Below, in pieces: positions 34,202-45,008 of a DNA stretch of 52,612 nt. Location: assembly GCF_020171945.1 (NCBI RefSeq), contig NZ_JAIVAP010000029.1, positions 1-52,612 of the forward strand, written 5' to 3'. The notes under the pieces were generated by a model that was not told the origin of the DNA, did not search any database, and saw only the letters and a program-made list of their open reading frames with translations. Position numbers and translations under genes: made by a program. The DNA is from Bacillus infantis. GTDB lineage: Bacteria > Bacillota > Bacilli > Bacillales > Cytobacillaceae. Numbering within the stretch: position 1 is the first letter of the stretch; every line of letters starts with the position of its first letter.

Positions 34202-35209
34202 TTATGTATTCGATTTTATTTGAAGCTTTCCTTCAATATACGCAGAAATTTCCGCGATTTTTTTTTCAAGCAAGCCTGGATCGGATACATGTGTCATATC
34301 AAACCATTCCACATTCATCTTGTTTCGAAACCAGGTCAGCTGCCTTTTTGCGTATCTGCGTGAATTTTGCTTCAGATTTTCGACCGCGCCATCTAAAGAG
34401 ATGCGGCCGTTTATGTACTCGTAGACTTCCTTATAGCCGATTGCCTGGATTGACTGGCAGTCTTTCAGCCCCTGTCTGTGAAGGGCTTCCACTTCTTCCA
34501 GGAGGCCATCATCCACCATTTTATCGACCCGGCTGTTGATCCGCTCATACAGCCTCTCCCTGTCCATGGAGAGCCCGATGATGCTTGTATCATACAGCAG
34601 TTCAGCTGCCTGCTGTTCCTGGTACTGGGTCATGGTCTTTCCTGTACAATGGTATACCTCAAGCGCCCGGATGACCCTTCTTATATTGTTGGGGTGCATT
34701 TTCCCGGCACTGGCAGGATCGATATTCAATAGCTCCTTATAAAGCACTTCTGCCCCTTCGGCTTCAAGGCGCTGTTCGAGCTCCTCCCTGAAGGCATCAT
34801 CTGATGGGGCATCGGAAAATTGGTAGTCATATATGACAGATTGTATGTAAAGGCCTGTTCCCCCGACAATCATAGGCATCTTCCCCCGGGAAGCGATGCT
34901 TTCGATTTCCTTTCTGACAAGCCCCTGAAATTCAGCTGCGGAAAAAGGTTCATTTGGAGCTTTAATATCAATTAAATGATGGGGAATCCCTTCCATCTCA
35001 TTCTCTGTAATTTTGGCTGTCCCTATATCCATGCCTTTATAGATCTGCATAGAATCGCCGCTGATGATTTCAGCATGGAACCTTTTGGCCAATTCAATGC
35101 TGAGCTTGGTTTTGCCGACAGCTGTCGGGCCGATCAGCACGATCAATTTCTGCTTTGTGTTTGTATCCAATCCATTCACACTGCCTTTATCTTTCATTCT
35201 CTGCGCCAT
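34202..35209 (-). CDS. miaA: tRNA dimethylallyltransferase MiaA
   Basis: MiaA adds the isopentenyl group to A37 of UNN-reading tRNAs; MiaB, encoded at 46241, then methylthiolates it. The frame is 335 residues. The P-loop is [18 protein letters not shown], followed by [27 protein letters not shown] and the [13 protein letters not shown] segment. The start is uncertain: the ATG at 35209 has no good ribosome binding site, and family members begin near the P-loop, so a start about 5-18 codons further in is possible. Confidence 0.94.
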   Translation of the reverse strand: MAQRMKDKGSVNGLDTNTKQKLIVLIGPTAVGKTKLSIELAKRFHAEIISGDSMQIYKGMDIGTAKITENEMEGIPHHLIDIKAPNEPFSAAEFQGLVRKEIESIASRGKMPMIVGGTGLYIQSVIYDYQFSDAPSDDAFREELEQRLEAEGAEVLYKELLNIDPASAGKMHPNNIRRVIRALEVYHCTGKTMTQYQEQQAAELLYDTSIIGLSMDRERLYERINSRVDKMVDDGLLEEVEALHRQGLKDCQSIQAIGYKEVYEYINGRISLDGAVENLKQNSRRYAKRQLTWFRNKMNVEWFDMTHVSDPGLLEKKIAEISAYIEGKLQIKSNT

Positions 35210-35464
35210 AAGAGCTTAAGACCCTATTGGCTTTTCTATATCCTACCATAACTTGCCTGCGCAGTTGAATATCTATGCAGTATTGCCAGCAAGGTTTTTC
35301 TTTATTCAGCCAATTCCTCCCTTTTATTTTACCATTTATGATAAAAATTTCATCAATCATTACATTTATTTAACGATTCGATAACATTCGTCAGAAGACC
35401 CCCTTTTTCGTGCTAATGTTACAGAAGATTATTAGGCAATCATAATGAAAGAATAGGTGATAGG

Positions 35465-36472
35465 ATGATTTCAACTTCTGAAATTGGAATTGACTTAGGT
35501 ACTGCAAATATACTGGTATACAGCAAAAATAAAGGCATCGCCCTTAACGAACCTTCTGTTGTGGCCATTGACACAGATACAAGGAAGGTTCTTGCTGTCG
35601 GCAAGGAAGCAAAAGAAATGATCGGCAAGACGCCGGGCAAAATTGTTGCCATCCGTCCTTTGAAGGATGGCGTTATTGCAGATTATGATATTACGACCGA
35701 GCTGCTTCGCCATGTAATGAGGCAGGCATCGAAAAAGCTTGGCTTTGCCATCCGCAAGCCGAATGTGGTGGTCTGCACCCCGTCAGGCTCTACTAGTGTT
35801 GAAAGAAGAGCCATCCATGATGCTGTCCGGAATGCTGGAGCAAAGAAGGTTCATCTGATTGAAGAACCGGTAGCTGCAGCGATCGGGGCAGGGCTGCCGG
35901 TCGATGAACCGGTAGCGAATGTGATTGTGGATATTGGCGGAGGATCGACAGAAGTGGCGATCATTTCTTTCGGCGGCGTCGTAGCCTGCCATTCTGTCCG
36001 CATAGGCGGAGACAGGCTTGATGACGATATTATCCAATATGTACGCAAAGAGTACAATGTCCTGATCGGTGAAAGAACAGCCGAACAGGTCAAAATGGAA
36101 ATCGGCTATGCCCTCATCGACCATGAAGAAATGAAAATGGATATACGCGGCAGGGATCTGGTAACAGGACTGCCGAAGACCATTACCCTTACTTCCTATG
36201 AAATCAGGGATGCGATGAAAGAATCCCTGCTTCATATCCTCGAAGCCATCCGGGCCACTCTTGAAGACAGCCCGGCAGAACTTAGCGGCGATATCGTCGA
36301 CCGCGGCGTTATCCTTACAGGCGGAGGCTCTCTGCTGAACGGCATGCAGGACTGGCTTTCACAGGAAATCGTGGTTCCTGTCCACCTTGCCTCCAGCCCG
36401 CTAGAATCTGTGGCAATCGGCACAGGCAAGGCGCTAAAGTTTATTGATAAGCTGCAGACCGCGGTGAGATAA
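35465..36472 (+). CDS. mreBH: cell-shape actin homologue MreBH
   Basis: The product is 335 residues with the actin-fold phosphate loops [20 protein letters not shown] and [22 protein letters not shown], and the adenosine region [14 protein letters not shown]. Sequence and solitary setting fit MreBH rather than MreB, which sits in mreBCD, or Mbl. MreBH guides the wall hydrolase LytE along the lateral wall. In Bacillus subtilis it is SigI-dependent; an ACCCCC element lies about 65 bases upstream, but no matching -10 was found. ATG follows TAGGTGATAGG. Confidence 0.9.
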   Translation: MISTSEIGIDLGTANILVYSKNKGIALNEPSVVAIDTDTRKVLAVGKEAKEMIGKTPGKIVAIRPLKDGVIADYDITTELLRHVMRQASKKLGFAIRKPNVVVCTPSGSTSVERRAIHDAVRNAGAKKVHLIEEPVAAAIGAGLPVDEPVANVIVDIGGGSTEVAIISFGGVVACHSVRIGGDRLDDDIIQYVRKEYNVLIGERTAEQVKMEIGYALIDHEEMKMDIRGRDLVTGLPKTITLTSYEIRDAMKESLLHILEAIRATLEDSPAELSGDIVDRGVILTGGGSLLNGMQDWLSQEIVVPVHLASSPLESVAIGTGKALKFIDKLQTAVR

Positions 36473-36485
36473 ATAACTTTTGTTA

Positions 36486-36540
36486 AAAAACAGCCTATAA
36501 AACGGACTTTCTTCTAAGCCGTTTTGTAGGCTGTTTTGCT
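36486..36540 (+). terminator. mreBH terminator
   Basis: AAACAGCCTATAAAACGG and CCGTTTTGTAGGCTGTTT form a long stem followed by TGCTT. Confidence 0.8.
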
Positions 36541-36625
36541 TATAGTGCAGTCCCTCCCTGCTGCATAATTTTGCGCCTCAATGGAAATAATCAACCATTA
36601 GATAACATGATGGGAGGCGCGCAAG

Positions 36626-37162
36626 ATGTTCAAAATGGTCCAGGACCTGAATGAAAGAGCCAGCCGGCTGGAATTGGAATACTGGCGGAATGAAGATCTA
36701 TTCAGTCCGCACTGGTGGTTCATTGCTATCTTGAATTTATTATTCATTGTTCTGCTATTTGTTCTGATTGACCGCTGCCGGCTGATGCAAATGAGCCTTG
36801 CTTTCCTTATTAGTTTTATCCTTGTCGGGATTGTAGATGAATTAGGCTACTTTTTTGGCCTATGGACCTATCCCCATCAGTTTATAACCGTCCTGCGCTC
36901 GTTTAATGCTGTTGATTTTGCGGTTGTCCCCGTAATGATCACCTTGACCTATCAATATTTCCGCAAATGGAAAAACTATGTGATAGCCAATACTGCCATT
37001 TTTCTTTTCGTCTCATATCTCATGATTCCATTGTTTGTGCATTATCGTTTATACATTTTGTATAAATGGAATTATACTTATTCTTTTTTGTCACTATTTG
37101 TTTTATGCTTGGTGGTAAAAGCATGCTCCGACTGGATCTGCAGGCTTGCAAAAAATCCTTAA
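36626..37162 (+). CDS. CBO0543-family membrane protein
   Basis: The product is 178 residues from ATG, with GGGAGG eight bases upstream. After a short amphipathic start (FKMVQDLNERASRLELEYW) there are five membrane segments. Conserved-looking polar residues lie in between (VDELGYFFGLWTYPHQFI, RSFNAVDFAVVP). This matches the CBO0543 family found in spore-forming Firmicutes; its function is unknown. It is a single gene, convergent with the GrpB-like gene. Confidence 0.75.
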   Translation: MFKMVQDLNERASRLELEYWRNEDLFSPHWWFIAILNLLFIVLLFVLIDRCRLMQMSLAFLISFILVGIVDELGYFFGLWTYPHQFITVLRSFNAVDFAVVPVMITLTYQYFRKWKNYVIANTAIFLFVSYLMIPLFVHYRLYILYKWNYTYSFLSLFVLCLVVKACSDWICRLAKNP

Positions 37163-37188
37163 GAGACAGGCCTCCTTGCCTTTTTCCA

Positions 37189-37728
37189 TTACTTTCCCTC
37201 TGTTTCCCTCAGCGCTGCAATCCTTTTCACAAAGCTTTCCTTGTAATCTGTATATTCTTTAATGCCTGTGGAGGTCTTCTTAATATAATCGAGCTTCAGC
37301 TGTACATATTCTTTCCTTGCGTCTTCGTTCTCATTTAAATAATCTCTGAAAAAAAGGAGATTATTCCATAATTCTCCTTCATATTCGACAAGATGCAAAA
37401 AATGGGTTTTGATCTTATAATCATGATCACCAAATCTGGCAAAAACCACTTCCCCGGGCCGTTTGACTTTCAATTGAAGAAATCCTGCGGCTTTCAGTCC
37501 TGCAATCAGGGATGGATCAAGTGCAGCCAGGTCTTCAATAGCTGCCATGATATCTATGATGGGTTTGGCTGGAATACCTGTGATTGCCGTGCTGCCGATA
37601 TGCTCGATATGGCTGCCAGGTATTTTTGTGTTTTCCAGCAAATCTTTCCGCACCTTTTGAAATTCTGTCTTCCAGCCAGGTGAATGGTCTGCCAGCCTAA
37701 CTTCGTCAGGATTTAAGCCGAGTAGCAT
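37189..37728 (-). CDS. GrpB-family (UPF0157) nucleotidyltransferase-like protein
   Basis: The product is 179 residues from ATG, with GGGAGGAG six bases upstream. The family core is clear: HSPGWKTEFQKVRKDL, HIEHIGSTAITGIPAKPIIDIMAAI (the GS...D-I-x nucleotidyltransferase-like site) and FARFGDHDYKIKTHFLHLVEY. GrpB-like proteins are scattered in Firmicutes, sometimes fused to CoaE, and their activity is not proven. It is transcribed away from the deoxyribosyltransferase-like gene. Confidence 0.85.
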   Translation of the reverse strand: MLLGLNPDEVRLADHSPGWKTEFQKVRKDLLENTKIPGSHIEHIGSTAITGIPAKPIIDIMAAIEDLAALDPSLIAGLKAAGFLQLKVKRPGEVVFARFGDHDYKIKTHFLHLVEYEGELWNNLLFFRDYLNENEDARKEYVQLKLDYIKKTSTGIKEYTDYKESFVKRIAALRETEGK

Positions 37729-37904
37729 ACAAACTCCTCCCCCTTCCTATGCTCTTCACTATTTCGCTGTTATTGCCTTATTTTCCTCCTATAACAGGCA
37801 TATGGCCGAAAGTGAGTAAAACAGATGAAAGCATGCTAACTCTGAAAGTCAGTATCTTTGTTTACATAATATTATTATTAACAACCTAAAAAGTATGTCT
37901 CTCA

Positions 37905-37932
37905 TTGACAAATTGTTCTGACACTATACACT
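37905..37932 (+). promoter_or_regulatory. promoter of the gene at 37961
   Basis: TTGACA (37905-37910) and TACACT (37927-37932) are separated by 16 bases, giving a start about 20 bases before the ribosome binding site AAGGATG. Confidence 0.55.
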
Positions 37933-37960
37933 ATGAATAACCAATTGAAAGGATGATAGG

Positions 37961-38365
37961 ATGAAATTTTACATCGGCTCAAGTTTTGCCAATACTCCTC
38001 AGGTCCGAGAGCTTGCGGCATTCTTAAAGGAGCAGGGTTTTCGGCAAACCTATGACTGGACCAGCAATAGCCGGGCTGAAGATGCGGGGAAGCTCCGCTC
38101 AATCGGGGAAGCTGAAATTTCAGCAGTGAAGGAAGCTGACTTTGTTGTCATTCTTCTTCCGGCAGGTAAAGGAAGCCATATTGAGCTCGGGCTCGCCCTT
38201 GGCTTTGGAAAACGGGTGTATCTATATTCAGAGGAAGATCTAAAGGATAATCCTGCTGAGGCTTCCACTTTCTATTTTTTGCAGCAGGTTATCCATATCA
38301 GCGGCACATTTGAGGAATTAAAAGAGGAACTTATCGAAGCAGAGTGTGTAACAGAAAAACGATAA
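37961..38365 (+). CDS. nucleoside 2-deoxyribosyltransferase-like protein
   Basis: The product is 134 residues from ATG, preceded by AAGGATGATAGG. KFYIGSSFANTPQVRELAAFLKEQG at the start, the ADFVVILLPAGKGSHIELGLALGFGK segment with a candidate catalytic glutamate, and the YLYSEED strand fit the Rossmann-like nucleoside 2-deoxyribosyltransferase superfamily. Substrate and role (nucleoside salvage or housecleaning) are unknown. Single gene; a hairpin TGCCCTTC/GAAGGGCA at about 38396-38418 may terminate it. Confidence 0.75.
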   Translation: MKFYIGSSFANTPQVRELAAFLKEQGFRQTYDWTSNSRAEDAGKLRSIGEAEISAVKEADFVVILLPAGKGSHIELGLALGFGKRVYLYSEEDLKDNPAEASTFYFLQQVIHISGTFEELKEELIEAECVTEKR

Positions 38366-38424
38366 GACTGAAAAATCCGGGGTCCGTACGCATGGCTGCC
38401 CTTCCTGCCAGAAGGGCACAGTTT

Positions 38425-38964
38425 TCATTCTTCCTCCGCCATATTATCCAGCCTCATGGCGATGGTGCCTACCCCTATCAATACGCCTGACTGATCGACC
38501 AGAGGATAGCCGATAAAGCAATAATTATAAGATTCTCCGTTGTGGAAACAGCTGTCATAGACGGAGACGGTTTTTTGAGTATCGATGACCTTCTGTTTCA
38601 GGTCGAGTATTTTCTTTGCATCAATCGTGTAATTAAGCTCATCATCCCTGGCACCGATAAAATGCTGGACCTTCTCCATGCCGGTCGGATTATACACCCA
38701 AGTATAGCGGAGGTCCAGGTCGCTGTGGGCAAGAATGCTTCCGGTCTGGAAAAATGCATCCTGAAAAGCATTGGTATCAGAGAAAAGGAGCAAGGGGTCA
38801 ATGTTGAGCACCCTGCCGATCGATCTGCTTATTTCTTCGCTGGGATTTCTCAGGCCTGATTCAATTTGTGAATAATAAGCCCTGTCTATATGAATAAGAT
38901 CTGCAATTTCTGACTGGGTCAGATTCCTGTTTTTCCTGAGTTTTACGAGCCAATATCTTTTCAT
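38425..38964 (-). CDS. XRE-family regulator with sensor-like C-terminal domain (paralogue B)
   Basis: The product is 179 residues with the same layout as the protein at 25505-26038. The helix-turn-helix reads LTQSEIADLIHIDRAYYSQIESG, and the sensor-like half has LAHSDLDLRYTWVYN, FIGARDDELNYTI and YCFIGYPLVDQSGVLIGVGTIAM. The two share long identical blocks (RAYYSQIESG, LAHSDLD, FIGARDDEL), so they arose by duplication. ATG has GGAGGCGAAGTGAA upstream. It is flanked by mutL and the deoxyribosyltransferase-like gene. Targets unknown. Confidence 0.8.
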   Translation of the reverse strand: MKRYWLVKLRKNRNLTQSEIADLIHIDRAYYSQIESGLRNPSEEISRSIGRVLNIDPLLLFSDTNAFQDAFFQTGSILAHSDLDLRYTWVYNPTGMEKVQHFIGARDDELNYTIDAKKILDLKQKVIDTQKTVSVYDSCFHNGESYNYCFIGYPLVDQSGVLIGVGTIAMRLDNMAEEE

Positions 38965-38991
38965 TTCACTTCGCCTCCTTTTCTATCATAT

Positions 38992-39023
38992 AGAAAGCCC
39001 TTCCTCTGTGGGAAGGGCTTTCT
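38992..39023 (-). terminator. mutL terminator
   Basis: On the minus strand AGAAAGCCCTTCC-CACAGA-GGAAGGGCTTTCT; the T run is short (TTTCTAT). Confidence 0.7.
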
Positions 39024-39058
39024 GGCATAGTTCATAAATATTTAAATAAAAGATAGAT

Positions 39059-40984
39059 TTACATGACTCTTTTAAACATCTTTTCCATTTCATAGGTAGA
39101 ATAATGGATGATAATCGGACGGCCATGCGGGCATGTGAACGGGTCCGATGATTTGCGGAGCATATCCAGCAGAGCCTGTATCTCATCATTGCGCAAATGG
39201 TGGTTGGCTTTAATAGAGGCTTTGCAGCTCATCATGATGGCTGCCTCTTCCCTCAGCTTTTTCACATCGGCCTTTTTCATGCTAAGCACCTGCTCGATCA
39301 TATCCTCAATGATCTGCTGCTCTTCTCCCCTAGGGAACCATTGGGGATGGGACCTGACAATGAATGTGTTCTGCCCGAAAGGCTCGAGGAAGATTCCTAC
39401 TTTTTCAAGCTCCGTAACATGTTCATTGATTTTAATATATTCATCTGCAGCATATTCGAATGTCAGCGGAACGAGCATTTCCTGAAGCTCGCTTTCCACC
39501 TGGCCGACTTTGTCCCTGAAATATTCGTACTTGATCCGCTCCTGGGCAGCATGCTGGTCAATGATATAAAGGCCGCGGTCATTTTGCGCGAGAATATAGG
39601 TGCCATGCATCTGGCCGATCGGATAGAGCGGCGGCACCCTGTGAACGGCAGCCGCTTCCGGCTCAGCCGTCCCCCCGATCACCTCTTCTTCATCATCTTC
39701 CATAAAGGCTTGGCTGCCTGCAGGCTGTTCAGCTCTGAATGGAAATGCTATGCCATCAGTCCGCAGTATATCCTGCGGCTTAAATGCAGGTGCTTCCTCG
39801 CGCTCCTGGACAGCCATTTCCTCTTTGATGAACATTGGCTGTCCGGATTCAGAGGGTGCCTGCCTGCTTTCATTCTGCACGTGCTGAGGCTGTTCTCCCC
39901 TATGTTCCATCACTTTTTCCGGAAGATGGTCTAGTTCAAAAAAGGTCTGCTCTGACTTTGGCTTTTCCGCCCTTGCCGGGGCAAAGCCGGCAGGAATCAG
40001 TTCCTGTGATTTGAAAGCATCCTTAATGGTACCTGCTACAAGCTCATTCAGTTCATGCTCCTTGCTCAGCCTCACCTCCATTTTGGAAGGGTGGACATTG
40101 ACATCCACAAGCAGCGGATCCATCTGGACATTCAAAAGCACAATCGGATAACGCCCGATCGGCAGCAGGGTATGATAGCCTTCCTGGATCGCTTTGACGA
40201 GCGGGTAATTCTTGATGAACCTGCCGTTGATCATCGTAGAAATATAATTGCGCGAAGCACGGGTGATTTCCGGGAGCGCGATATAGCCATGAACATGGAA
40301 ATCGAGCGAGCTTGCCTCGACAGGAATCATCTTTTTGACAATATTCATGCCGTAGATAGAGGCCAGCACCTGCTGCACATTTCCGTTCCCTGCCGTATGC
40401 AGGAGCTTCCGCCCATTATGGACAAGGCGGAAGGATACCTCCGGATGGGCAAGGGCGAGGCGGTTCATCACGTCAGTAATGTTGCCAAGTTCTGTATGGA
40501 TCGTCTTCATGTATTTCAGGCGGGCCGGTGTATTATAAAACAGGTCGGAAATGGTGATATCCGTCCCCTTCCGGCTGGCGGCCTTTTCAAATTCCGCAAC
40601 CTTTCCGCCTTCAATCAGGATCCTTGTGCCTGCATCGCCTGTCGAGGTCTTCAGCTCCAGCCTGGAGACAGAGGCGATGCTGGGCAGCGCCTCACCCCTG
40701 AAGCCGAGCGTCCGGATGCGGAACAAATCATTTTCATCCTTGATCTTGCTTGTGGCATGGCGCTGGAAAGCCGTCATCACATCGTCTTCTTCAATGCCTT
40801 CCCCGTTGTCAATGATGCGGATTTTTGCCAGGCCCGCCTCTTCTGCATCAATTTCGATTATGGTGCTTCCCGCATCAATGGAATTCTCAACAAGCTCTTT
40901 TACGACAGATGCCGGCCGTTCGACCACCTCACCTGCGGCAATTTTATTGGAAAGGGCATCATCGAGCTGAACTATCTTCCCCAC
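39059..40984 (-). CDS. mutL: DNA mismatch repair endonuclease MutL
   Basis: The product is 641 residues from GTG 40984, with AGGAGG eight bases upstream; the TTG three codons earlier overlaps that site. The GHKL ATPase motifs are clear ([42 protein letters not shown]). The C-terminal domain has the metal endonuclease motif [12 protein letters not shown], the SCKASIKA motif and the zinc-site CPHGRP near the end, so it is a nicking MutL, as usual in bacteria without MutH. The proline/glutamate-rich linker (about 345-450) is variable. It lies 18 bases after mutS. Confidence 0.96.
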   Translation of the reverse strand: MGKIVQLDDALSNKIAAGEVVERPASVVKELVENSIDAGSTIIEIDAEEAGLAKIRIIDNGEGIEEDDVMTAFQRHATSKIKDENDLFRIRTLGFRGEALPSIASVSRLELKTSTGDAGTRILIEGGKVAEFEKAASRKGTDITISDLFYNTPARLKYMKTIHTELGNITDVMNRLALAHPEVSFRLVHNGRKLLHTAGNGNVQQVLASIYGMNIVKKMIPVEASSLDFHVHGYIALPEITRASRNYISTMINGRFIKNYPLVKAIQEGYHTLLPIGRYPIVLLNVQMDPLLVDVNVHPSKMEVRLSKEHELNELVAGTIKDAFKSQELIPAGFAPARAEKPKSEQTFFELDHLPEKVMEHRGEQPQHVQNESRQAPSESGQPMFIKEEMAVQEREEAPAFKPQDILRTDGIAFPFRAEQPAGSQAFMEDDEEEVIGGTAEPEAAAVHRVPPLYPIGQMHGTYILAQNDRGLYIIDQHAAQERIKYEYFRDKVGQVESELQEMLVPLTFEYAADEYIKINEHVTELEKVGIFLEPFGQNTFIVRSHPQWFPRGEEQQIIEDMIEQVLSMKKADVKKLREEAAIMMSCKASIKANHHLRNDEIQALLDMLRKSSDPFTCPHGRPIIIHYSTYEMEKMFKRVM

Positions 40985-41002
40985 GAGCAACACCTCCTCT
41001 TT

Positions 41003-43654
41003 CTATTTCTTCGTGCTTTTTGCCGTTTTTTGCAGTTCATATAAAGTGTTCATCGCATCAAGCGGCGTCATTTCAAGAATATCCATCTTGGCCAGCTTGT
41101 CGAGGATTTTCTTTTCGGCCGGGCTCAAGCTTGCTTTCTTCGGCTCTGCCGGGCCATCAAAGAATGACAGCTGGGCATCGTGAACTTCTGGAGCCGGTGC
41201 AGGTGCTGAGTCTGCCGCGGGCAGTTCCTGTATGCCTGCCGCGACTTTTTCGCGGACGGGCTTTTCAGCGGGTTCCCCCTCTTTCCTTTCAAGCTGCTCA
41301 AGTATTTCATTTGCCCGGTCAATCAATTCTGCCGGCAGCTCTGCCAGCTGGGCGACGTGAATCCCATAGCTTTTGTCTGCCGCTCCTTCTTTAATTTTGT
41401 GAAGGAACACAACCTTGCCATTTTGCTCAATGGCACTAACATGGACATTCTGCAGATCAGGAAGCTCTTCAGCCAGAACCGTCAGCTCATGATAGTGGGT
41501 TGAGAACAGTGTCTTGGCCCCGATCCGTGAATGGATATACTCAATGATCGCCTGGGCCAGCGCCATTCCATCATAGGTGGAAGTCCCGCGGCCGATTTCA
41601 TCGAAAAGGATGAGGCTGTTCTGTGTTGCATTGGCAATCGCATTTTTTGCCTCAAGCATTTCAACCATAAAGGTACTTTGGCCGGAGATCAGATCATCCG
41701 CTGCCCCGATCCTTGTGAATACCTGGTCAAAAATCGGCAGCACCGCCTCTGATGCCGGAACATAGCAGCCGATCTGTGCCAGGATGCTTGTCAGGGCAAC
41801 CTGGCGCATATAGGTGCTCTTACCGGACATATTCGGTCCTGTGATCAGGAGCAGCTCACGGCCGTCTCCCATCACACAGTCATTCGGTACATATTCCTGG
41901 CTGTCCATCACTTTTTCCACGACAGGATGGCGCCCTTCCTTCACGCTGATTTCCCGATTATCGGAAAAAACAGGGCGGACATAGTGGCGGTCCTCGCTGA
42001 TCTGTGCAAAGCACTGCAGCACATCAAGCTCACTGACCGTCCTTGCGAGTGCCTGCAGCCTAGGGATATATTCCTTCACATGGTCGCGGACATGGCAAAA
42101 CAGCTCATACTCAAGCTCGGTGATGCGCTCTTGCGCTTCGAGAATCAGTGTTTCCTTCTCCTTCAGCTCCGGGGTGATATACCGTTCGGCATTGGCGAGG
42201 GTCTGTTTCCGGTCATACCGCCCTTCCTCAAGAAGATGGATATTGGCCTTCGTAACTTCGATATAATAGCCGAATACCCGGTTATAGCCGATCTTTAAAG
42301 ACTTGATGCCCGTACGTTCCCGCTCCTGGGCCTCAAGCTTTGCAATCCAGGTCTTGCCGTTCCTGCTCGCGTCGCGGTACTGATCCAGCTCATCATGGTA
42401 GCCATCCCGGATCATATTCCCGTCCTTTACGGAGATCGGCGGATTATCGACAATCGCGCTTTCAAGAAGATCCGTGATTTCTTCACATGCATCGAGCTTC
42501 TCAGCCAGTTCCTGCGCGTCCGAATTCTGCATGCTTCCGACAAGCTCCTTCAGCAGCGGGACCTGAAGAAGCGAGCTTTTCAGCTGTATCAGATCTCGGG
42601 CATTCACATTGCCGAACGCCACACGCCCTGCCAGGCGCTCAAGATCATAAACCTCTTTCAGCTTTTCGCGCAGGTCCTGCCTGGCAAAGTAATCGTCCAG
42701 CAGGGATTGGACGAGCGAATGGCGCCGTCCGATTGCCTTCCTGTCAATCAAAGGGCGGTCGATCCACTGCTTGAGCATCCTTGCTCCCATTGCCGTCTTG
42801 GTTTCATCCAGAAGCCATAAAAGCGAACCTTTTTTCCCTTTCGACCTGATCGTCTCAGTCAGCTCCAGGTTCCTTTTGGAAAAATAATCAATCTTCATGA
42901 ATTGGTGCACCTGGTATGTGGCAAACGGCTGCAGGTGGTCAAGGCTCCGTTTCTGTGTCCTGAACAAATAATTAAGCAATCTTGCCGCTGTCTCCCTGAG
43001 CTTGTCCTGATTGAGGGCATCCAATAGAGGAGCGCTCATCTCTGTTATGCCTGCATCCTGTTCATAAGATACAGCCGCAACAGAACGCTCCCTGAACTTG
43101 CGCTCCATTTCCGGGTCGAATCCGGAAGAAACAACCACTTCCTTTGCCCCTGACATCGAAAGCTCATTCAAAACCTCTTCCTGGCCAACAAGCAGGGTGA
43201 TTTTGTTCTCACCCGTGGAAAGGTCATTGCAGGCAAATCCAAACGAGCCGTCTGAAAAAGCGGAAATGGACGCAATATAGTTATTTTCCTTTTCATTGAG
43301 CCCGCGGCCTTCCATCAGGGTACCGGGAGTGATGAGCTGCACCACTTCCCTTTTTACGACACCCTTTGCCTGGCGGGGGTCCTCTGTCTGTTCGCAGATG
43401 GCTACTTTATAGCCTCTTTCCACCAGCTGCTCTATATATTGCTGGGCAGAGTGGTAGGGAACCCCGCACATCGGGATTTTTTCTTCCACTCCGCCATTCT
43501 TGCCTGTTAATGTAATCTCAAGCTCCTGTGACGCCCTGATGGCATCTTCAAAAAACATTTCATAGAAATCCCCGAGCCTGAAAAATAAAAAGGCATCAGG
43601 ATAGTCTGCTTTGACTCGTAAATACTGCTGTATCATCGGCGTGTAAGCTGCCAT
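41003..43654 (-). CDS. mutS: DNA mismatch recognition protein MutS
   Basis: The product is 883 residues from ATG 43654, with GGAGG five bases upstream. Domain I carries the mismatch-reading F-x-E motif ([14 protein letters not shown]). The ATPase part has Walker [14 protein letters not shown] and Walker B with the signature [15 protein letters not shown]. Near the C-terminus QLSFFDG matches the beta-clamp binding motif known in Bacillus MutS. It forms an operon with mutL downstream; the two-domain VOC gene lies upstream on the same strand. Confidence 0.97.
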   Translation of the reverse strand: MAAYTPMIQQYLRVKADYPDAFLFFRLGDFYEMFFEDAIRASQELEITLTGKNGGVEEKIPMCGVPYHSAQQYIEQLVERGYKVAICEQTEDPRQAKGVVKREVVQLITPGTLMEGRGLNEKENNYIASISAFSDGSFGFACNDLSTGENKITLLVGQEEVLNELSMSGAKEVVVSSGFDPEMERKFRERSVAAVSYEQDAGITEMSAPLLDALNQDKLRETAARLLNYLFRTQKRSLDHLQPFATYQVHQFMKIDYFSKRNLELTETIRSKGKKGSLLWLLDETKTAMGARMLKQWIDRPLIDRKAIGRRHSLVQSLLDDYFARQDLREKLKEVYDLERLAGRVAFGNVNARDLIQLKSSLLQVPLLKELVGSMQNSDAQELAEKLDACEEITDLLESAIVDNPPISVKDGNMIRDGYHDELDQYRDASRNGKTWIAKLEAQERERTGIKSLKIGYNRVFGYYIEVTKANIHLLEEGRYDRKQTLANAERYITPELKEKETLILEAQERITELEYELFCHVRDHVKEYIPRLQALARTVSELDVLQCFAQISEDRHYVRPVFSDNREISVKEGRHPVVEKVMDSQEYVPNDCVMGDGRELLLITGPNMSGKSTYMRQVALTSILAQIGCYVPASEAVLPIFDQVFTRIGAADDLISGQSTFMVEMLEAKNAIANATQNSLILFDEIGRGTSTYDGMALAQAIIEYIHSRIGAKTLFSTHYHELTVLAEELPDLQNVHVSAIEQNGKVVFLHKIKEGAADKSYGIHVAQLAELPAELIDRANEILEQLERKEGEPAEKPVREKVAAGIQELPAADSAPAPAPEVHDAQLSFFDGPAEPKKASLSPAEKKILDKLAKMDILEMTPLDAMNTLYELQKTAKSTKK

Positions 43655-43802
43655 AATATCCTCCAAATAACATCTCTCATTATTTCTCTTCAGCTATCTA
43701 TTATAGCATAAGCGAAGCTCCCGTTGTTTGCTGAGGGGCATTATGACAGCAGGCAGAAATACGGGTTTAAGGGGATATCTGGCATTGTTTTTTAAAATTA
43801 TC

Positions 43803-44846
43803 TCAGATGCCAGCTGTATTCATCAGGACAATCCGCCAGCCGTCAGGATCTTCGATGGTAATGCCGCCCCTTCCCCAGTAGGGATTCTCCGGCTCAACTT
43901 CCTGATAGCCCATCTCAATCAGCCGGTCTGCAGCTGAGTTTAGCTTATGAAGATCAGGGATATACAGAACGAGCAGATGGTCTTTTGCAGGGCCGGGAAG
44001 CTCGTGCTTTTCATCCGTCTCTGTGAACTCAAGGTGGTATTCCCTTTCCGGAAGACCGTACATTACACCTTTATATCCTTCATGGTGGAATCCTCCCAGC
44101 TCCCTGAGCCCAAGCCCTTCTCCATAAAAATGCCTGATTTTTTCCAGCTGGTTTGTCGGCCGGGCGATCCTGACTTGAACGGCAGATACCGGCTGCTGCC
44201 ACTCCCCTCTGACCTGTATCTCGTACGGAAGGTCATCGTCCATATAATGGGCATCCCTGCTGCCTGAGACGATTAATTTAATCGGATGGATCTCGGCCCT
44301 CCGGTCTGTGGGGTACCAGCAGCGCCCTTCTTTTACGAGGACAAGGACACCTGCATCATCACCATAAAACGCGAATGAACTGCTATCTGCCCCTTGCTTA
44401 TCAGCAAGAATCGGCATCAGCTTTGCCTGCATTCCGGCAACGTCAGCTGAAGGGAAGCCGACTTCCCCGACATCATGCCAGCCCCCGGCTGTTTGGCTTC
44501 GGGATGCCGGCCGCTCAAGGCACTCCAGTATATTGCCGTCCGGATCAGTGAAATAAGCCTGCTTCCCTTCCCAAAAGAGGCTGTATTCACCTTCTTCATT
44601 GGAAAGCAGGCAGCTTTCTGCTCCAAGCCTGCTATAAATATGGTCAAAATAAGCTGCATCTGTCCGGAAGCATAGATGATAAAAAGGGACTGTTCCCCCT
44701 TTTTCAAAAAAAAGCTTTGTGCTTCCCGCCCTGACGGAAAACCACCTCTCAGTCTGGTGGATCAGCTCCATCTCCAGTACTTCCGTATAAAAGGCGCACA
44801 TCTCTTCAAGATGGAAGCACTGCAGGTTAACCTGATAAATCTGCAT
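43803..44846 (-). CDS. two-domain VOC (glyoxalase-fold) protein
   Basis: The product is 347 residues from ATG 44846, with AAAGGAG eight bases upstream. Each half is a VOC unit. The first has YQVNLQCFHLEEMCAFYTEVLEMELI and YFTDPDGNILECLERP. The second has VQVRIARPTNQLEKIRHFYGEGLGLREL, then EYHLEFTETDE and ITIEDPDGWRIVLMN. Such pairs act as metal-dependent glyoxalase, dioxygenase or resistance proteins; the substrate is unknown. It sits between cotE and mutS, where Bacillus subtilis has no such gene, so it is probably a lineage-specific insertion. Confidence 0.8.
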   Translation of the reverse strand: MQIYQVNLQCFHLEEMCAFYTEVLEMELIHQTERWFSVRAGSTKLFFEKGGTVPFYHLCFRTDAAYFDHIYSRLGAESCLLSNEEGEYSLFWEGKQAYFTDPDGNILECLERPASRSQTAGGWHDVGEVGFPSADVAGMQAKLMPILADKQGADSSSFAFYGDDAGVLVLVKEGRCWYPTDRRAEIHPIKLIVSGSRDAHYMDDDLPYEIQVRGEWQQPVSAVQVRIARPTNQLEKIRHFYGEGLGLRELGGFHHEGYKGVMYGLPEREYHLEFTETDEKHELPGPAKDHLLVLYIPDLHKLNSAADRLIEMGYQEVEPENPYWGRGGITIEDPDGWRIVLMNTAGI

Positions 44847-44975
44847 TAGAATCTCTCCTTTGTCTGCCAGTTCGGCCTCAGCTTCATTATAAGAGAAACA
44901 GCATGCAGAAAATTCAGCCTTATGACGGAGACTGCCTTCGTCTTTTTGACTGGCTGCTGCGGCAGAAAACAAAAG

Positions 44976-45005
44976 AAAACTAGGAAGCGGAACCTTCCTA
45001 GTTTA
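44976..45005 (-). terminator. cotE terminator
   Basis: On the minus strand AAACTAGGAAG-GTTCCG-CTTCCTAGTTTTCTTTTGTTTT. Confidence 0.85.
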
Positions 45006-45008
45006 CGA

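Noticed and set aside
35398-35425. ACCCCC element upstream of mreBH as a SigI promoter
   Set aside because: No CGAA-type -10 element is found at the right distance, so the promoter cannot be called.
40055-41044. 329-codon open frame on the plus strand opposite mutL
   Set aside because: It lies antisense to mutL, which is certain, has no ribosome binding site and no family features; it arises from codon bias in the GC-richer gene.
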